A DNA stretch of 64,000 nt from Candidula unifasciata (GCA_905116865.2 CAJHNH020000713.1:165001-229000); one strand, 5' to 3'. Shown: positions 9,301-20,165, numbered from the stretch's first letter. Numbers and translations: made by a program. The notes: generated from the sequence alone by a model not told the origin.

Positions 9301-10650
9301 ACGACAAAAATCTATTTAAGGCAGAAATTACTGAAGGCAGAAATCACAGAAGGGATACCTCACGGCGGATTTAAATCAAAGATGAGATAAAACACAGAAG
9401 ACAAGATATCACATAAGACAGAAACTGCAGAAAACATAAATCACAGAAATTGGAGACCACATAAGACATAAATCACATAAATTGGAGACTACAGAAGAAA
9501 TAAATCACAATAGTCAATAATTGCAAACAACATAAACCACGCAAGACATAAATAATTAAAAAATAAATCGTAGAAAACTTGCACTTCAGAAGACATAAAT
9601 GACCTTAAAACTAAATCACAACGAAAAATCACAGAAAACTTAACTCACATCAAAATAGAAAAACCACAGACTGCATAAATCGCAGAAGGTATAAATCACA
9701 AATATCATAATTCCTAAAGACAAAGTCACATTATAGCCTACATCAGACACACGCAGAAAATTTCACAAGAGTTGGAAAAAAAAAAATCACAGAAAATATA
9801 AATCAGTTGAAACAAATAATGACAATTAAATTCACGATTGCTTCAACTTCATTGTTTTTACATATTAATTTTCTCTGTTAACACTAATCAACAAAACTAC
9901 CAGGTTTTACTAACATCGCAGATATTAATAATTTTGCAGGTGTATGCAATACAAACACCTTTTCTTTCAATCGTGTTTATTCCCCACAAATTAATTATAA
10001 CTGCAACGAATTCAGACAGATCGCCTGACGGCCACGCTGGCTACAAATCAATACTGTGTCATTTCGTAACAAACAAAAAGAAAATACATTCCAGCTTCTA
10101 TGTCATTTTTGCACCGCCTACACCGCAAAGGTGCTAAATACAGAAAGCAATTACCTTAGGAAAGAAAAAAAGCGAGGGGGGGGGAGGGGGGGGGGGGGTT
10201 GGCAGTTATCTTTATTTAGGTCATTTATATACTCTGTCTATCTTCTATTTACCTTCATTTTGCCTATTAATCTTTCGCCTTTTTTTCAATTTTTTTATTT
10301 ATTAATTTTCAAGCAAACAGTTGCTGTATATTTTCTAAAACCAGATAGTTTCTGTATCCTTTCATACATAATTGGTGGGTCGTTTTTTCGCTTTTCAATT
10401 TCTTTGCAACAAATAATACCCAGACTTGTTTGACTATTTCTCTGTGTATTCTTTTGTATTTCTCTTAATTTTTTTCATTTCTCCCCACCCAATCTCCATG
10501 AGATTTACCGCGTCTTCAATTTTTCTCTTTTCTGGTCTTTTTTACTTCTAGTAAATATTTTGGTGTTTTATTGACTGCTTCAGCATTTACTACTATTGAT
10601 CTACACTGCTGATTTTTTCAGTGGCATTCTGTTTATTGTGTATAGTAAGG
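9301..10650. other. Decayed satellite flank, then unassigned
   Basis: 9301-9830 contains scattered cataaatcac/cagaag motifs that look like eroded satellite. 9831-10650 is AT-rich with poly-G at 10176-10198 and T-rich tracts. The open frames there (for example 10056-10433) show no domain and no conservation cue. Confidence 0.4.
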
Positions 10651-11047
10651 ATATATCTCTGGGGTAGGAGCCTGTCCTACTACTAGGCGCGTCCACCAGG
10701 TGGCGGATTGTGGAAAGGCCTCTAGATATAGAAGTTAGCCGCGAATATATTGAATAAGTGGCAGTGGACCAAAATAGGTGTTGGTCATTGAAAGGAGGCT
10801 AGTTTGTTGGTGGGACAGCTAACTCTATAAAATACCTCAAAACTCTACGACATGGCCATCGGCGGGTAAGAGGCGCCATAACCTCTCCCCCCCCTCCCCC
10901 CCAGATGCCTTGCAGGGTAAGTCTCTTTAGACAAAGGCTATTGGAGTCAAACCAAATACAAACCGGCGAAAGGTAAGAGAAAACCACCGCTGTACTATCC
11001 CTCGTAAATCATACCTCAAAATAATATGAATTCAGATAACGACATGA

Positions 11048-12166
11048 ATGGGGATTCCAGTGGAATCACCTCGTCCGGTAGGGAGCATCATGTTCTACTG
11101 GTGTTTACCCGAGCGTCATCCAGCTACAGTAGAAAAAGTAAATGGTAGAAACATCCTGAACATTGGTACATGGAATGTCAGAACACTCGTACAAAACGGA
11201 AAGCTGGATAACATCAAGATGGAAATGAAGAGAATGAACATCAACATATTAGGAATTAGTGAAATGCTATGGCCAGGAGCAGGGGAAAAGTATTAAGATC
11301 AGCACAGAGTTATTTACTCGGGTGGGAAGGAATAAAGTAAGGGAGTTGGTATTATTTTGGATCCAAAGAACTCAAAAAATGTGAAAGGATTTTGGGCAAC
11401 ATCAGATAGAGTACTATTAGTAAAACTTCGCGGTAGACCGTTTGATATCAACTTAGTACAGATTTATGTCCCAACAGCAAATAGTTCAGAGGAAAATATT
11501 GACGCATTTTATGACGAGTTAGACATGGCTGTTGATCATTGCAAAAATTGTGAAGTAACACTGGTACTTGGAGATTTCAACGCGAAAGTAGGAAGTGAAA
11601 AAGTGTACGGAAAAACTGGTGGCTATGGCCTAGGAGAAAAGAATGTGAGAGGTGACAGATTAATAGCATGGACTGAGTCACGCCGCATGATAATAGGTAA
11701 CACCTGGTTTAAACCCCATCCTCGAAGATTGTGGACTTGGAAAAGTCCTGGTGATAATGTCCGAAATCAGATTGATTATTTTTTTATTTCAAGAAGATTC
11801 CGGAGCAGCTTAGTTGGAGCAAAAACTAGACCAGGAGCAGACTGCTTTAGTGACCATGTTCCAGTTATAGGAAAAATTAGAATTAAACTAAAGAACATTA
11901 GAAAAACACCACAGAACATCAATTTAAATTTAGGAATTCTTAGAATGGATAAAGAAATTGAGGAAAAGTACAATGTAACTGTAAAAACCCTGTATAATGC
12001 AATGGAAATTATACAGACTATTTATGAACAGTGGGATATGTTGCGTGAGTCAGTTAAGCAGACATCAAAAGAGACAATCCTACCAACCCATAGTGTTGCA
12101 AAAAAGAAATGGATGTCAACCGAAATTCTGCAGTCGATGGATAAAAGAAGGAAGAAAAAAGAATGA
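11048..12166 (+). pseudogene. LINE AP-endonuclease domain, two in-frame stops
   Basis: Endonuclease half of the LINE ORF; in active elements this nicks target DNA for target-primed reverse transcription. The start ATG at 11048 is followed by the EEP-fold signature GTWNVRTL (~11165), then LGDFNAKVG (~11567), NQIDYFFI (~11765) and SDHVPV (~11848), which are the metal-binding and catalytic blocks. Two in-frame stops interrupt it (taa at 11294-11296 and 11333-11335) although the same frame continues on both sides. The frame closes at 12164 after a KKKE run; the true continuation is in another frame from about 12140, so a small indel lies in the A-rich stretch. Related sequences are often mis-annotated as craniofacial development protein 2-like. 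Confidence 0.85.
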
Positions 12167-13496
12167 TAAAGAAGAATACTCTAGAGTACAACAAGAAATA
12201 GTGAACAAATGCAAAGTGGCTAAAGAAGCCTGGCTGAATCAAATGTGTACAGAGATTGGGGAAAATCACAGGAAAGACTCACATTCCATGTACCAACAGA
12301 TAAAAATGTTAACAGGAAAGATGACATGTAACAGCACTGGATGTTTGAAATCAAAAGATGGTGACTTATTAATGGAACATAGTAAAATAATTAGCAGATG
12401 GACAGAGTATATAGGGGAATTGTATGATGATTATAGACCAGATGTAGAACTGCAGACCAAAAATGAAGGTCCACCAATATTGACTGCAGAAGTTGAGGAT
12501 GCAATACATCATTTGAAGAAAGGAAAATCACCCGGGCCAGACAACATCTCACTGGAAGAAATCGAAGCACTGGGAGATTTTGGAATTGAAATAATAAAGA
12601 AACTTCTAAATGATATTTATAATAGTGGGTATATTCCAAATGACCTTTTAAAATCCATATTTATAGCTCTGCCAAAGAAACCAGGCACTTTAAAATGTGA
12701 AGACTATCGCACAATAAGTCTTATGAGTCACATGACTTAGATTTTACTGAGAATAATTATGAGAAGAAAAAAAAAATTAAACAAACAATTAGCGATGAAC
12801 ACTGTGGATTTATAGAAGGAAAATGTACAAACAATGCCATATACATCCTAAGGACATTGTCAGAAAGAGCTATAGAAGTAAAGACTGATTTGTACTTGTG
12901 CTTCATAGACTATACAAAAGCATTTGACTGTGTGAAGCATGAAGAAGTAATTAAACTGTTAGAAAAATTAAACATTGATGGGAAAGATCTACGAATAATA
13001 AAGATTATGTATTGGCAGCAAACAGCAGCTATAAGAATTAACAACTATTTTGGTACATTTCAAAGCAGAAAGAGGGACGTACGACCAGGATGTGTACTAT
13101 CACCTGATTTGTTTTCAATATACAGTGAATATATAATGAGATCTTCAATTGATATGCCCGGAATTGTGGTTGGTGGGCACAATATAAACAATTTACGTTA
13201 TGCTGACGACACAGTGTTGATAGCAACAAGTCAGAAAGAACTACAGGAAATGGTGGACATTGTGGTGTTAGAAAGTGAAAGAATAGGCCTCAGTTTGAAT
13301 AATGGGAAGATAGAAGTAATGGTGGTATCAAAGAAACGAATCATTCCTAAATGTGTAATAAAAGTCGATGGTGTTATTTTAGGACAAGTACAGAAATTTA
13401 AGTATCTGGGCACTTGGATAACATCAGATGGAAGATGCATAACTGAGATAAGAAACAGAATAGGACAGGCAAAAACTGAATTCTCGCTTGCTATAT
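12140..13496 (+). pseudogene. LINE reverse transcriptase domain, frameshifted
   Basis: The RT fingers begin near 12480 (EVEDAIHHLKKGKSPGPDNI) and reach LPKKPGTLKCEDYRTISLM, where a stop at 12738-12740 falls. A poly-A tract at 12763-12777 carries a frameshift, after which the frame resumes at ISDEHCGFIEGK (12788). Motif A is CFIDYTKAFD (~12901, first catalytic Asp), the template block is RPGCVLSPDLFS (~13083), and motif C is LRYADDTVLIA (~13192, catalytic Asp pair). The thumb (KFKYLGTWITSDG, ~13396) follows. The frame ends at 13496 where sequence appears to be missing before the next block. The catalytic residues survive, but the protein cannot be made in one piece. Confidence 0.88.
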
Positions 13497-13497
13497 A

Positions 13498-13910
13498 AAT
13501 CCAGTTTTAACATATGGCTGTGAATCCTGGACAATCCGTAGGCATGCCAAACAATTTCTAGAGGCCTCAGAGATGTGGTTTTACAGAAGAATGCTTAGAA
13601 TACCTTGGACAGCCAAAAAGAGCAACCAAGAGGTTTTGAAAGAGGCGAGAGCCCGAAGACAACTTATCACAGACATCGGAAGGAGACATTCATCATTTTT
13701 TCGCCCATGTAATGAGAAGAGGGAAAACAGAACATGTTGTGACCACTGGAAAGATCTGTGGAAGGAGGGATAGCGGAAGACAACGAGAGAAGATGCTTGA
13801 CAGTCTTGTTGCATGGCATGGAGGAGTGTCGGCACACGAACTGATACATGCTGCAGGAGATCGCAGATTATGGAGAGGCATGATCGCCCACGCCAGTCGG
13901 CAAGGCACCT
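13498..13910 (+). pseudogene. LINE C-terminal domain
   Basis: From NPVLTYGCESWT (13498) through MWFYRRMLRIPWT (13573) in one frame, then a frameshift near 13690 to MRRGKTEHVVTTGKI (13712), SGRQREKMLDSLVAWHG and LWRGMIAHASRQGT, ending at a stop at 13910-13912. This is the usual C-terminal tail of RTE-like LINEs. The antisense frames over this region are shadows. Confidence 0.85.
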
Positions 13911-14164
13911 GATGATGATGATGAAGGGTATATCACTAACTAATTTCCTGGTTCGTTTCAAGAATCGCCTAATCTAGTTTGGTATATCATGGAACCTATT
14001 TGAATCTGTTCACGGTATCTTAATTTCTACATAACTGGCATTAAAACAAACTGCATCCGATCCTGATTTTACTGACAGTAGAGCGTTTCTAAATCGTTTG
14101 TTTATAATTATGTAATCAGTATGGTTCTAACAATTATTTCTGGAGTCTTTTTCAAGTTCAAAGG

Positions 14165-14445
14165 TCTCTAGTAAAGAGTAAAGAACCCCTTTCCACACCT
14201 TCACAGACGTATTGGGTATATAGGGTTAGACTAATATTTTACAGACCAAACGGCACTTGGTGAGTGATGCATTACGCTGGCCACCTTTACTTCCCAGGAC
14301 TTACCTGCTACCCACTCAAGGCGTGGTCGACCTAGGAGCCAAGGTCATTTTTGAAAAAAGTTCGGTCCCCATCACGACCCAAACCCAGGACCTTCCTATC
14401 CGCAGCAGGCGTCTAACCAAAAGACCACAACGGCTTTCCAAGGGT
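14165..14445 (-). mobile_element. SINE-A copy
   Basis: Antisense SINE-A. From its 3' end at left: gtaaagaaccccttt, ccacaccttcacag, gggtatatagggttagac, ttttacagacc, gcacttggtgagtgatgc, then the body (ggccacctttacttcccagg, acccactcaagg, gtcgacctaggagccaaggtc) and the tRNA-like head at right (gaccttcctatccgcagcagg, gcgtctaacc). It shares this order with the copies at 28137, 56741 and 59928. Confidence 0.85.
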
Positions 14446-14449
14446 CTCT

Positions 14450-14645
14450 AGGATGGTGTTTCAAGTATATGTTACCAATTATCATTTTATGTGCCTTTGA
14501 CCATTCAGCCCATTTCTCTCCTGTCTCATTACTTTCTCTGAGGCCGTATCCAGCAGTAATATCCCTTTATGGTGTCTAACTGGGGTCTTTAAATTACCTA
14601 GTACTTTAGCAGTATCCTGGTTTTTGCCCTGTAAGAAATTTCTAA
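14450..14645. other. No feature recognised
   Basis: Short unassigned spacer between two antisense SINEs; the minus-strand frame at 14482-14676 has no recognisable domain. Confidence 0.3.
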
Positions 14646-14649
14646 AAAA

Positions 14650-14932
14650 AAGTGGGAAGATGTGAACCAGCGTCATTGCGCACGGTTACAAGGAATAAGT
14701 GCTCTGCCACCAGTAAGGACAGCTGATAAAAAACTACCCGCCTGTGTCACCGTCCACACGCAACTCCGTAGCTACAGCGACGTTCCTCCATTTTCCCAAG
14801 AGTGTTAACACTGGGAACCATTTCCTAGAGGCTGGGTGAACCCTGGAAACCGCCCGGTTCGAACACCGGCCGTGGGCTGCAGCTGGATTTGAAAGCAGGT
14901 CTCCTATCGACTGCTCTAACGCGGCCCCTTGC
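14650..14932 (-). mobile_element. SINE-I copy
   Basis: Pairs with 21795-22075. Shared blocks: gggaagatgtgaaccagcgt, cattgcgcacggtta, gtgctctgccaccagta, acagctgataa, cgcctgtgtc, gtagctacagc, acgttcctccatttt, gttcgaacacc, gtgggctgc and gactgctctaacgcggcc. Read on the minus strand the tRNA-like head is ggccgcgttagagcagtcga. The boundaries are approximate. Confidence 0.75.
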
Positions 14933-14934
14933 CC

Positions 14935-15025
14935 TGTGAGTAAAGTGAAGTAAACAACCTATCACACGCCTTTGGCGAACGGCTCATGCAGAGCTAAATT
15001 TATACTTTTTATAGACTCCTCCTAT
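14935..15025 (-). mobile_element. SINE-A 3' fragment
   Basis: Only the 3' tail portion of SINE-A is present (gagtaaagtgaagtaaac, cacacgcctttggcg, atttatactttttatagac). The rest was probably lost or displaced by the SINE-D that begins at 15037. Confidence 0.5.
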
Positions 15026-15036
15026 TTCTTCTTTGC

Positions 15037-15540
15037 TAACCGGCTGTAAGCTCAGGCGGAAAGTTCTGGCTGTTGGTCCATCTGGACTTAGGCTTTGTGC
15101 CAGGGACTGAGTTTTGCTTTTGCATCCGTTTTACTGTCGGCTCTGTGGCTAAGTCGATGCGAACGCTTTGTAATGCCGGGGTGCCGGGTTCGATCCTAGC
15201 TGCGGGCCACAGGCCTTGAGTTGGTTTCGACAGTGGTATCAGGGGGCCGACCGTCCAGTCGGGAATGGCAAACAACTGGACGTAACTTTGCTTAGAGAAA
15301 CCACACAACAGCCAGGGGCTGCTGGGGTTGGTTCTGGAACGTCCTGTAAAGGATACGCAACTAACCTATCCGTTTTTCTGGCTTATCTGTGAGCAGTTGG
15401 TCGTTCCTTTCTGCTCGGACAGATGCACTCTGACTTCCAAGGAAGTCTTCAGTTAGTCGACTCCTACAATATGCTTGCTGGGAAGGCAGTGGGTCTTTTC
15501 TTGTTTTCCCCAGAACTGGGGCCCCGGAACCCGCACAGAA
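15037..15540 (+). mobile_element. SINE-D copy split by a SINE-C insertion
   Basis: The left part (15037-15135) holds ctcaggcggaaagttctggc and ctttgtgccagggactgag. The right part (15368-15540) holds cggacagatgcactctgact, tccaaggaagtcttcagtta, gtcgactcctac and ggggccccggaaccc. Compared with the uninterrupted copies at 28648 and 62118, a 232-bp SINE-C sits in the middle, so this D copy is the older element. Confidence 0.85.
15136..15367 (+). mobile_element. SINE-C nested in SINE-D, with 12-bp target-site duplication
   Basis: Sense copy with a clear tRNA-like head: gtcggctctgtggctaag, then gccgggttcgatccta (B box). The body has cgacagtggtatc, gaccgtccagtcgggaatgg, ggacgtaac and ggttctggaacgtcctg, and the 3' end is ggatacgcaactaacct. 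The flanks are ATCCGTTTTACT (15124-15135) and ATCCGTTTTTCT (15368-15379), a 12-bp duplication with one mismatch. Confidence 0.9.
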
Positions 15541-15544
15541 AGTA

Positions 15545-15835
15545 AGCGCAGTGAAGTGAAGGACCTCTCACAGGCATTTGACGAAACTGACATGCAGTGC
15601 CAAATCTATACCTTTATTAAAGACAAAACGATACTTGATAGACAACGCAGTCAACATTTCATCGGCAGCCTTTATTTCCCATGACATTTCCTGGTTCCGA
15701 TTTTAGACTCTGTCAACCTGGGAGCCAAGGCAATTGGGTTTTTTTTTTTTTTAAATCAGTCTCGATGTGGATTTGAACCTTAGGCTTTCGAGACAGCACG
15801 GCAAGTAACCAGCCACTACTCTATCGCGGCGACAC
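15545..15835 (-). mobile_element. SINE-A copy, degraded
   Basis: Antisense SINE-A following SINE-D directly: gtgaagtgaaggacc, cacaggcatttgacg, aaatctataccttt, then cggcagcctttatttcccatg, aacctgggagccaagg, a T run and the head (gatttgaacctt, gccactactctatcgcggc). Confidence 0.7.
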
Positions 15836-15935
15836 TGAGCTTTAGCGTTAGGATTGTAAACCGTGTAGAGCGTCTCAGCAGAATATTAAAAAAGACAGTT
15901 TTTAAAAGCCGTGATAGTGCAGTGGTAAATGCAGT

Positions 15936-15985
15936 TATCATCATTATCATCATCATAATCATCATCATCACCACCCCCATCATTA
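15936..15985 (+). repeat. (ATC)n microsatellite
   Basis: Imperfect atc/atcatcattatcatc repeats, about 50 bases. Confidence 0.8.
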
Positions 15986-16094
15986 TCAAGTGCATTCTCG
16001 ATTGGCGAATACGATCATGCCTCCCCATTTTTCTAAGCTATGTACACTGTTGGGAAGGAAAACTATGTCGTCTGAATATTAGAATTATGGGATA

Positions 16095-16435
<341 letters not shown>

Positions 16436-16439
16436 TTGC

Positions 16440-17228
16440 GGGCGATTCCTAATCTGGAGACCAGTGATCTAATTGGTGGTGAGCTCTCTGCAGTGTTTGT
16501 CAACAGCTGGGTGCTGGGTTAGTGTTACAACGAAAAGTTGACATCTCGAATGGTTAAACATAGACTTAGAATACGCCGCTACAGGCTGGCCAGTTTATTC
16601 ACGAACACAGATAAAAAGGGATGAGGTTGTCACAAATCTGTCAAGGTGTCTCACTCTAGATGGCATTTCGACATTGTCCATGGCACATTTACGTGCTAAC
16701 TTACAGCTACGTCGTCTTAGTACTGCCTCTTCTAAAGATTTATAAATTCTTCGTTCTCTTTCCAGGCTAACGTTTCTCTTGGGGTAGAACACTTCTATGC
16801 TTATCCTATTCTTATTACACTTCTGCGCTGAACGTTACCTCTTTTATTCCCATCCAACGTGTGATGCCTAATAGACTTTTACAGATGAACCCCAGCTGTA
16901 GTGTAATGTGCCCAGCCATTTGTCATAGCACACTAAACAGGTAAACCTGATGTTAGTCTCCCAGACCCCACCCATATACACATTAGCTCCCCTCTTATTG
17001 GTACTTCCTGAGCTCCGTGTCCTTCTCACAGGGTTACAGGGGTGTTCTGCAATGTTGTTGATATCGCGTGTTGCACACTTCAGCACGCCAGTGCTTTAAA
17101 ACTCCAAAAACCATCGAGAAACTGGGTCAACACAACTCCCTAGAAAGTGCAGCAACCTTTGTCACAGGCATTCTATTTCTCGGAATGAAAACGTACATAC
17201 AAGACATCGCAGAAACCAAACAAGCGAG
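16440..17228. other. Unassigned; two open minus-strand frames without a domain
   Basis: Minus-strand frames at 16595-16792 and 16868-17086 are open for 65-72 codons with non-repetitive composition. I recognise no domain in them, and no splice sites or neighbouring blocks suggest a gene. An old element fragment or chance are both possible. Confidence 0.3.
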
Positions 17229-17241
17229 CAGGACACACCCG

Positions 17242-17613
17242 CATGGTGTCCGCCTCGAGGGCTGGAGGCTCCGCGTTCAATCCCCGGTAAGGGCTGGGAT
17301 TTTTTTACGTAGACTTGGACTTCTAGTAATTTCCCCTAGTCTTTGGGTAGTGAGTTCGGATGCCCGTGTGCATTGTTGCGCACGTAAAAAATCCCTTGGC
17401 ATTTGGAAATCGAAAAGAGTAGCCTCTCGTCGCTGCCTAAGCAAAATTTGAAGTTAAAAATCTACTCAAAGTATTTCAGGATCCTCGCCGGTGCTACAGA
17501 GCCTCTGCACTGTGCTGAGCTTCTTCGGACTCTGACTTGAGTTAGAAGAAGAACGGAGCACTATCCGTGTGCTATAATGTTGGTCCGTTGTTCAGACCTC
17601 AACCTTTAAACCT
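17242..17613 (+). mobile_element. SINE-B copy with 13-bp target-site duplication
   Basis: Begins catggtgtccgcctcgagg, so about 25 bases of the tRNA-like head are missing, then a clean B box (cgcgttcaatccccggtaa). The body and 3' end match the 3905 copy (ggatcctcgccggtgctac, gagttagaagaagaacgg). The perfect flanking repeat CAGGACACACCCG lies at 17229-17241 and 17614-17626. Confidence 0.9.
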
Positions 17614-17629
17614 CAGGACACACCCGTAA

Positions 17630-17878
17630 CCTTCCGGAAAGTCAACCAGACCAACAAATTTGGGAATAAAAAGATACCTACTATTTTTGGGGAGACTAAC
17701 GTCAATCTTACCCACTAAACGAATCTGGCCTTCTTACTAGCTGCGCAGCCTGCCTATTGGAAGTTATGCATGTGTGACTTGTTATTGTGGTCATTCACTT
17801 GCTGCGATAATTTTCTGCGATTGAAAGTGTTTAAATGAAACATTTCTACCTTTAACTTTAATGTAAAACACTTCTAGT
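17630..17878. other. No feature recognised
   Basis: Unassigned spacer between SINE-B and the 28-bp minisatellite. Confidence 0.3.
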
Positions 17879-17879
17879 C

Positions 17880-18600
17880 TCATCTTGTATAACTTGCGTC
17901 TTCGTGTCTTCTGCGCTCAATTTTCTACATAAAACACTTCTACGTACATTTTCTATATAAAACACCTGTACACTCATCTTCTACACAAAACACTTCTACT
18001 CTCATCTACATAAAACACTTCTACATTCATCTTCTACATAAAACACTTCTACGCTCATCTTTTACATAAAACACTTAGACGTTCATCTTCTTCATAAAAC
18101 ACTTCTACGCTCATCTTTTACATAAAACACTTAGACGTTCGTCGTCTTCATAAAACACTTAGACGTTCGTCTTCTTCATAAAACACTTCTACGCTCATCT
18201 TTTACATAAAACACTTAGACGTTCGTCGTCTTCATAAAACACTTCTACACTCATCTTTTACATAAAACACTTAGACGTTCGTCTTCTTCATAAAACACTT
18301 AGACGTTCGTCTTCTTCATAAAACACTTCTACGCTCATCTTTTACATAAAACACTTAGACGTTCGTCTTCTTCATAAAACACTTAGACGTTCGTCTTCTT
18401 CATAAAACACTTCTACGCTCCTTTTACATAAAACACTTAGACGTTCGTCTTCTTCATAAAACACTTAGACGTTTGTCGTCTTCATAAAACACTTCTACGC
18501 TCATCTTTTACATAAAACACGTCTACATTCATCATCTACATAAAACACTTAGACGTTCGTCTTCTTCATAAAACACTTCTACACTCACCTTCTTACATGA
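17880..18600 (+). repeat. 28-bp minisatellite with two alternating subtypes
   Basis: About 25 tandem units of 28 bases ending in cataaaaca. Two subtypes alternate: cttctacgctcatcttttac- and cttagacgttcgtcttcttc-. Runs such as type 2-2-1 recur, which implies that multi-unit blocks were duplicated (higher-order repeat). Confidence 0.92.
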
Positions 18601-18604
18601 AAGA

Positions 18605-19150
18605 TTAGAACAACACTTTCAAACTTGCCTTTACAATAAAAACACGGTCACACAAAATGAAGAAAATCACCAATGAACGTCTCTACCCGTAAACCCGCTA
18701 AAAAAACCATCTCCCTCAAAAATTATTCATCATTAATCTGAGACAAGGAATAAAATCAAACTGCGAGAAATCAGAAAAGAAAAAACATTTCAGAGTGGCA
18801 TGAAAGACCAGAAAAAAAAAAAAAAACCTCTTGGCACATCTGACAAAATGAGACAAGTGTGCGGGGACAGTTGATTTTTACAAATAAAAATATGTAAAAA
18901 AAAAAAAATGTTTAATTTGCTTCAAAGAATCGATTTTGAGATAGGAATTTGGAGAGACTGATGAAAACTCCGTGAACTGGATAATTATTGACTCCTGGTC
19001 CACTACGTGTCGTAAAAGGCTGTAACATTAACTCATGTGAGATTAACTGCCTGGCGAAAGCCGCCAACTTAACCAACTACAACTGAATAAGAAACGATAT
19101 TATTAGACAGATAGTGAAAACAACACCTTCCAGTACAGTTGAAGTAAGTC
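18605..19150. other. No gene; A-rich
   Basis: AT-rich sequence with A runs near 18816 and 18896. No domain or repeat family is recognised. Confidence 0.35.
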
Positions 19151-19154
19151 AGGA

Positions 19155-19400
19155 ATTGACATCACAGCACTCTGGGCATTCCCATGCATGCTCCGTCCTC
19201 ATCTTCAGTTGCCGGCGCAGAGTTCCAAAACTGATGGTACCGGTCACAATTTGGTTATACGTCCGTCTTGCCTTTCCTCTCAGTGTAGTGAGCCGGCCAG
19301 ACCCTCTCGTTACACCCAGGTGCCTCATTCTCTCCATGGGATAATAATCTACTTTCTCTACTGAATTTGTTGCTTGTTCCCAGAATTTCCAGTACATTCC
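19155..19400 (-). pseudogene. RNase-H-type LINE, 3' end of ORF
   Basis: The minus strand reads FWEQATNSVEKVDYYPMERM, RHLGVTRGSGRLTTLRGKAR, TISFGTLRRQLKMRTEHAW and ECPECCDVNS before a stop. This is the same C-terminal tail as at 2109, 31095 and 54190. It begins abruptly at about 19400, so it is a 5'-truncated insertion. This copy keeps the longest intact end of the protein among the five. Confidence 0.8.
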
Positions 19401-19579
19401 CTGGGAAGTAAAAGCTCAAACGGTTTCATCATTGTGTTAGAGTGCAGCCATAACTGCTAACACAGGAGCTAAAATAGCTGATGCAGAAACAAGAAGACAC
19501 CTATATGAATATGGACTAATGACAATAATGACATACAGGTGGTGCCCTGTGTGATTTATTTCACGCAGAACTACTCATT

Positions 19580-19830
19580 TGTTGTAAATTATGCTTCCAT
19601 CAACGATAAACTGCATTTCTAGTGTCAGACTGTTTGTTTTAGCATTTCTGGTGACTGCGTTATGCATTTAATGAGCGTGTTTACTATTGGATTTGATGAG
19701 GCTGCCCAGTCTGTGTCAGGTTTTTCACAAGAGGCAGTGATAGGTATTCTGTTTGGTTTTCGTTGGTGCAAGAACGGAGCAACTATGAGGTGACCCGATT
19801 GCTTTGAAATTAGAAGTGCGATTGCCTGAC
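19580..19830 (+). mobile_element. Repeat E copy
   Basis: Shares with 32180-32430 the blocks ttccatcaacgataaactgc, atttctagtg, gcaagaacggagca, ctatgagg and acccgattgc. The interior has diverged. Probably a non-autonomous retroelement; the terminal ctaactaac motif seen in the other copies is not kept here. Confidence 0.5.
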
Positions 19831-19837
19831 CTGATTA

Positions 19838-19930
19838 AAATGGGTACCAGGAGATGTCATGACAAGGAAAGCTGCACGCCTGATGCTGACCACATCATCC
19901 TTTATGTGTCGACTGGTTTATATAAACGTG
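19838..19930 (+). mobile_element. SINE-A 3' fragment
   Basis: Sense tail of SINE-A: gggtaccaggagatg, aggaaagctgcacgcctgatg, ctgaccacatcatcc and ggtttatataaa correspond to the 56741 copy. Confidence 0.55.
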
Positions 19931-19934
19931 GGCT

Positions 19935-20165
19935 GGTCACCATAAAGACTTGTACAAGGGGGACATGAATGATGCAGGTATTGAGGTGGACACGTGGGAA
20001 CAAATTGCCATGGACCATGTTGTGTGGAGTGGGCACATCAGGAAGGGAATGAGAAAGAAAGAAGAAATGACAGCAGAAAGGATGAGAGCTGAGTGTCTGA
20101 GAAGGAACAGACTAAACACAAATGTTTACAACAATGGTTCTGAAATCCCATGCTATAACTGTTAA
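19935..20165 (+). pseudogene. LINE C-terminal fragment
   Basis: Reads GHHKDLYKGDMNDAGIEVD, TWEQIAMDHVVWSGHIRKGM, TAERMRAECLRRNRLN and EIPCYNC before a stop. The pattern YKD-(x)-I-(x)-WE-(x)-A-(x)-D-(x)-W followed by an ER/K-rich helix and a terminal Cys-x-x-Cys is typical of the C-terminal end of invertebrate LINE polyproteins. The 5' part is absent. It is not related to the 10.7-13.9 kb element. Confidence 0.6.

Larger units (their letters stand above)
10655..13925 (+). mobile_element. RTE-like LINE, near full-length, inactivated
   Basis: A single-ORF non-LTR retrotransposon: AP endonuclease (11048-11900), linker, reverse transcriptase (12480-13490), a short C-terminal domain (13498-13910) and a tail of GAT repeats (13911-13925). 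The 5' boundary is inferred. The segment 10655-11047 (cctgtcctactac, ccaccaggtggcgg, ccgcgaatatattgaataag) reads like the non-coding leader of such elements but no second copy here confirms it. The one-ORF layout and trinucleotide tail fit the RTE-like group; the exact clade is uncertain. At least two stops and several frameshifts make it non-autonomous. The left edge of the window (1-192) and 51740-52036 carry 3' ends of the same or sister families. Confidence 0.85.

Noticed and set aside
10056..10433. 125-codon protein after the poly-G run
   Set aside because: T-rich sequence yields hydrophobic residues by chance; no start context, domain or splice evidence.
15136..15205. Functional tRNA gene
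   Set aside because: The tRNA-like segment is the head of SINE-C, present in four copies with common bodies and duplications.
16595..17086. Two minus-strand frames as exons of one gene
   Set aside because: Non-repetitive and open, but no splice signals joining them and no recognised similarity; left as unassigned.
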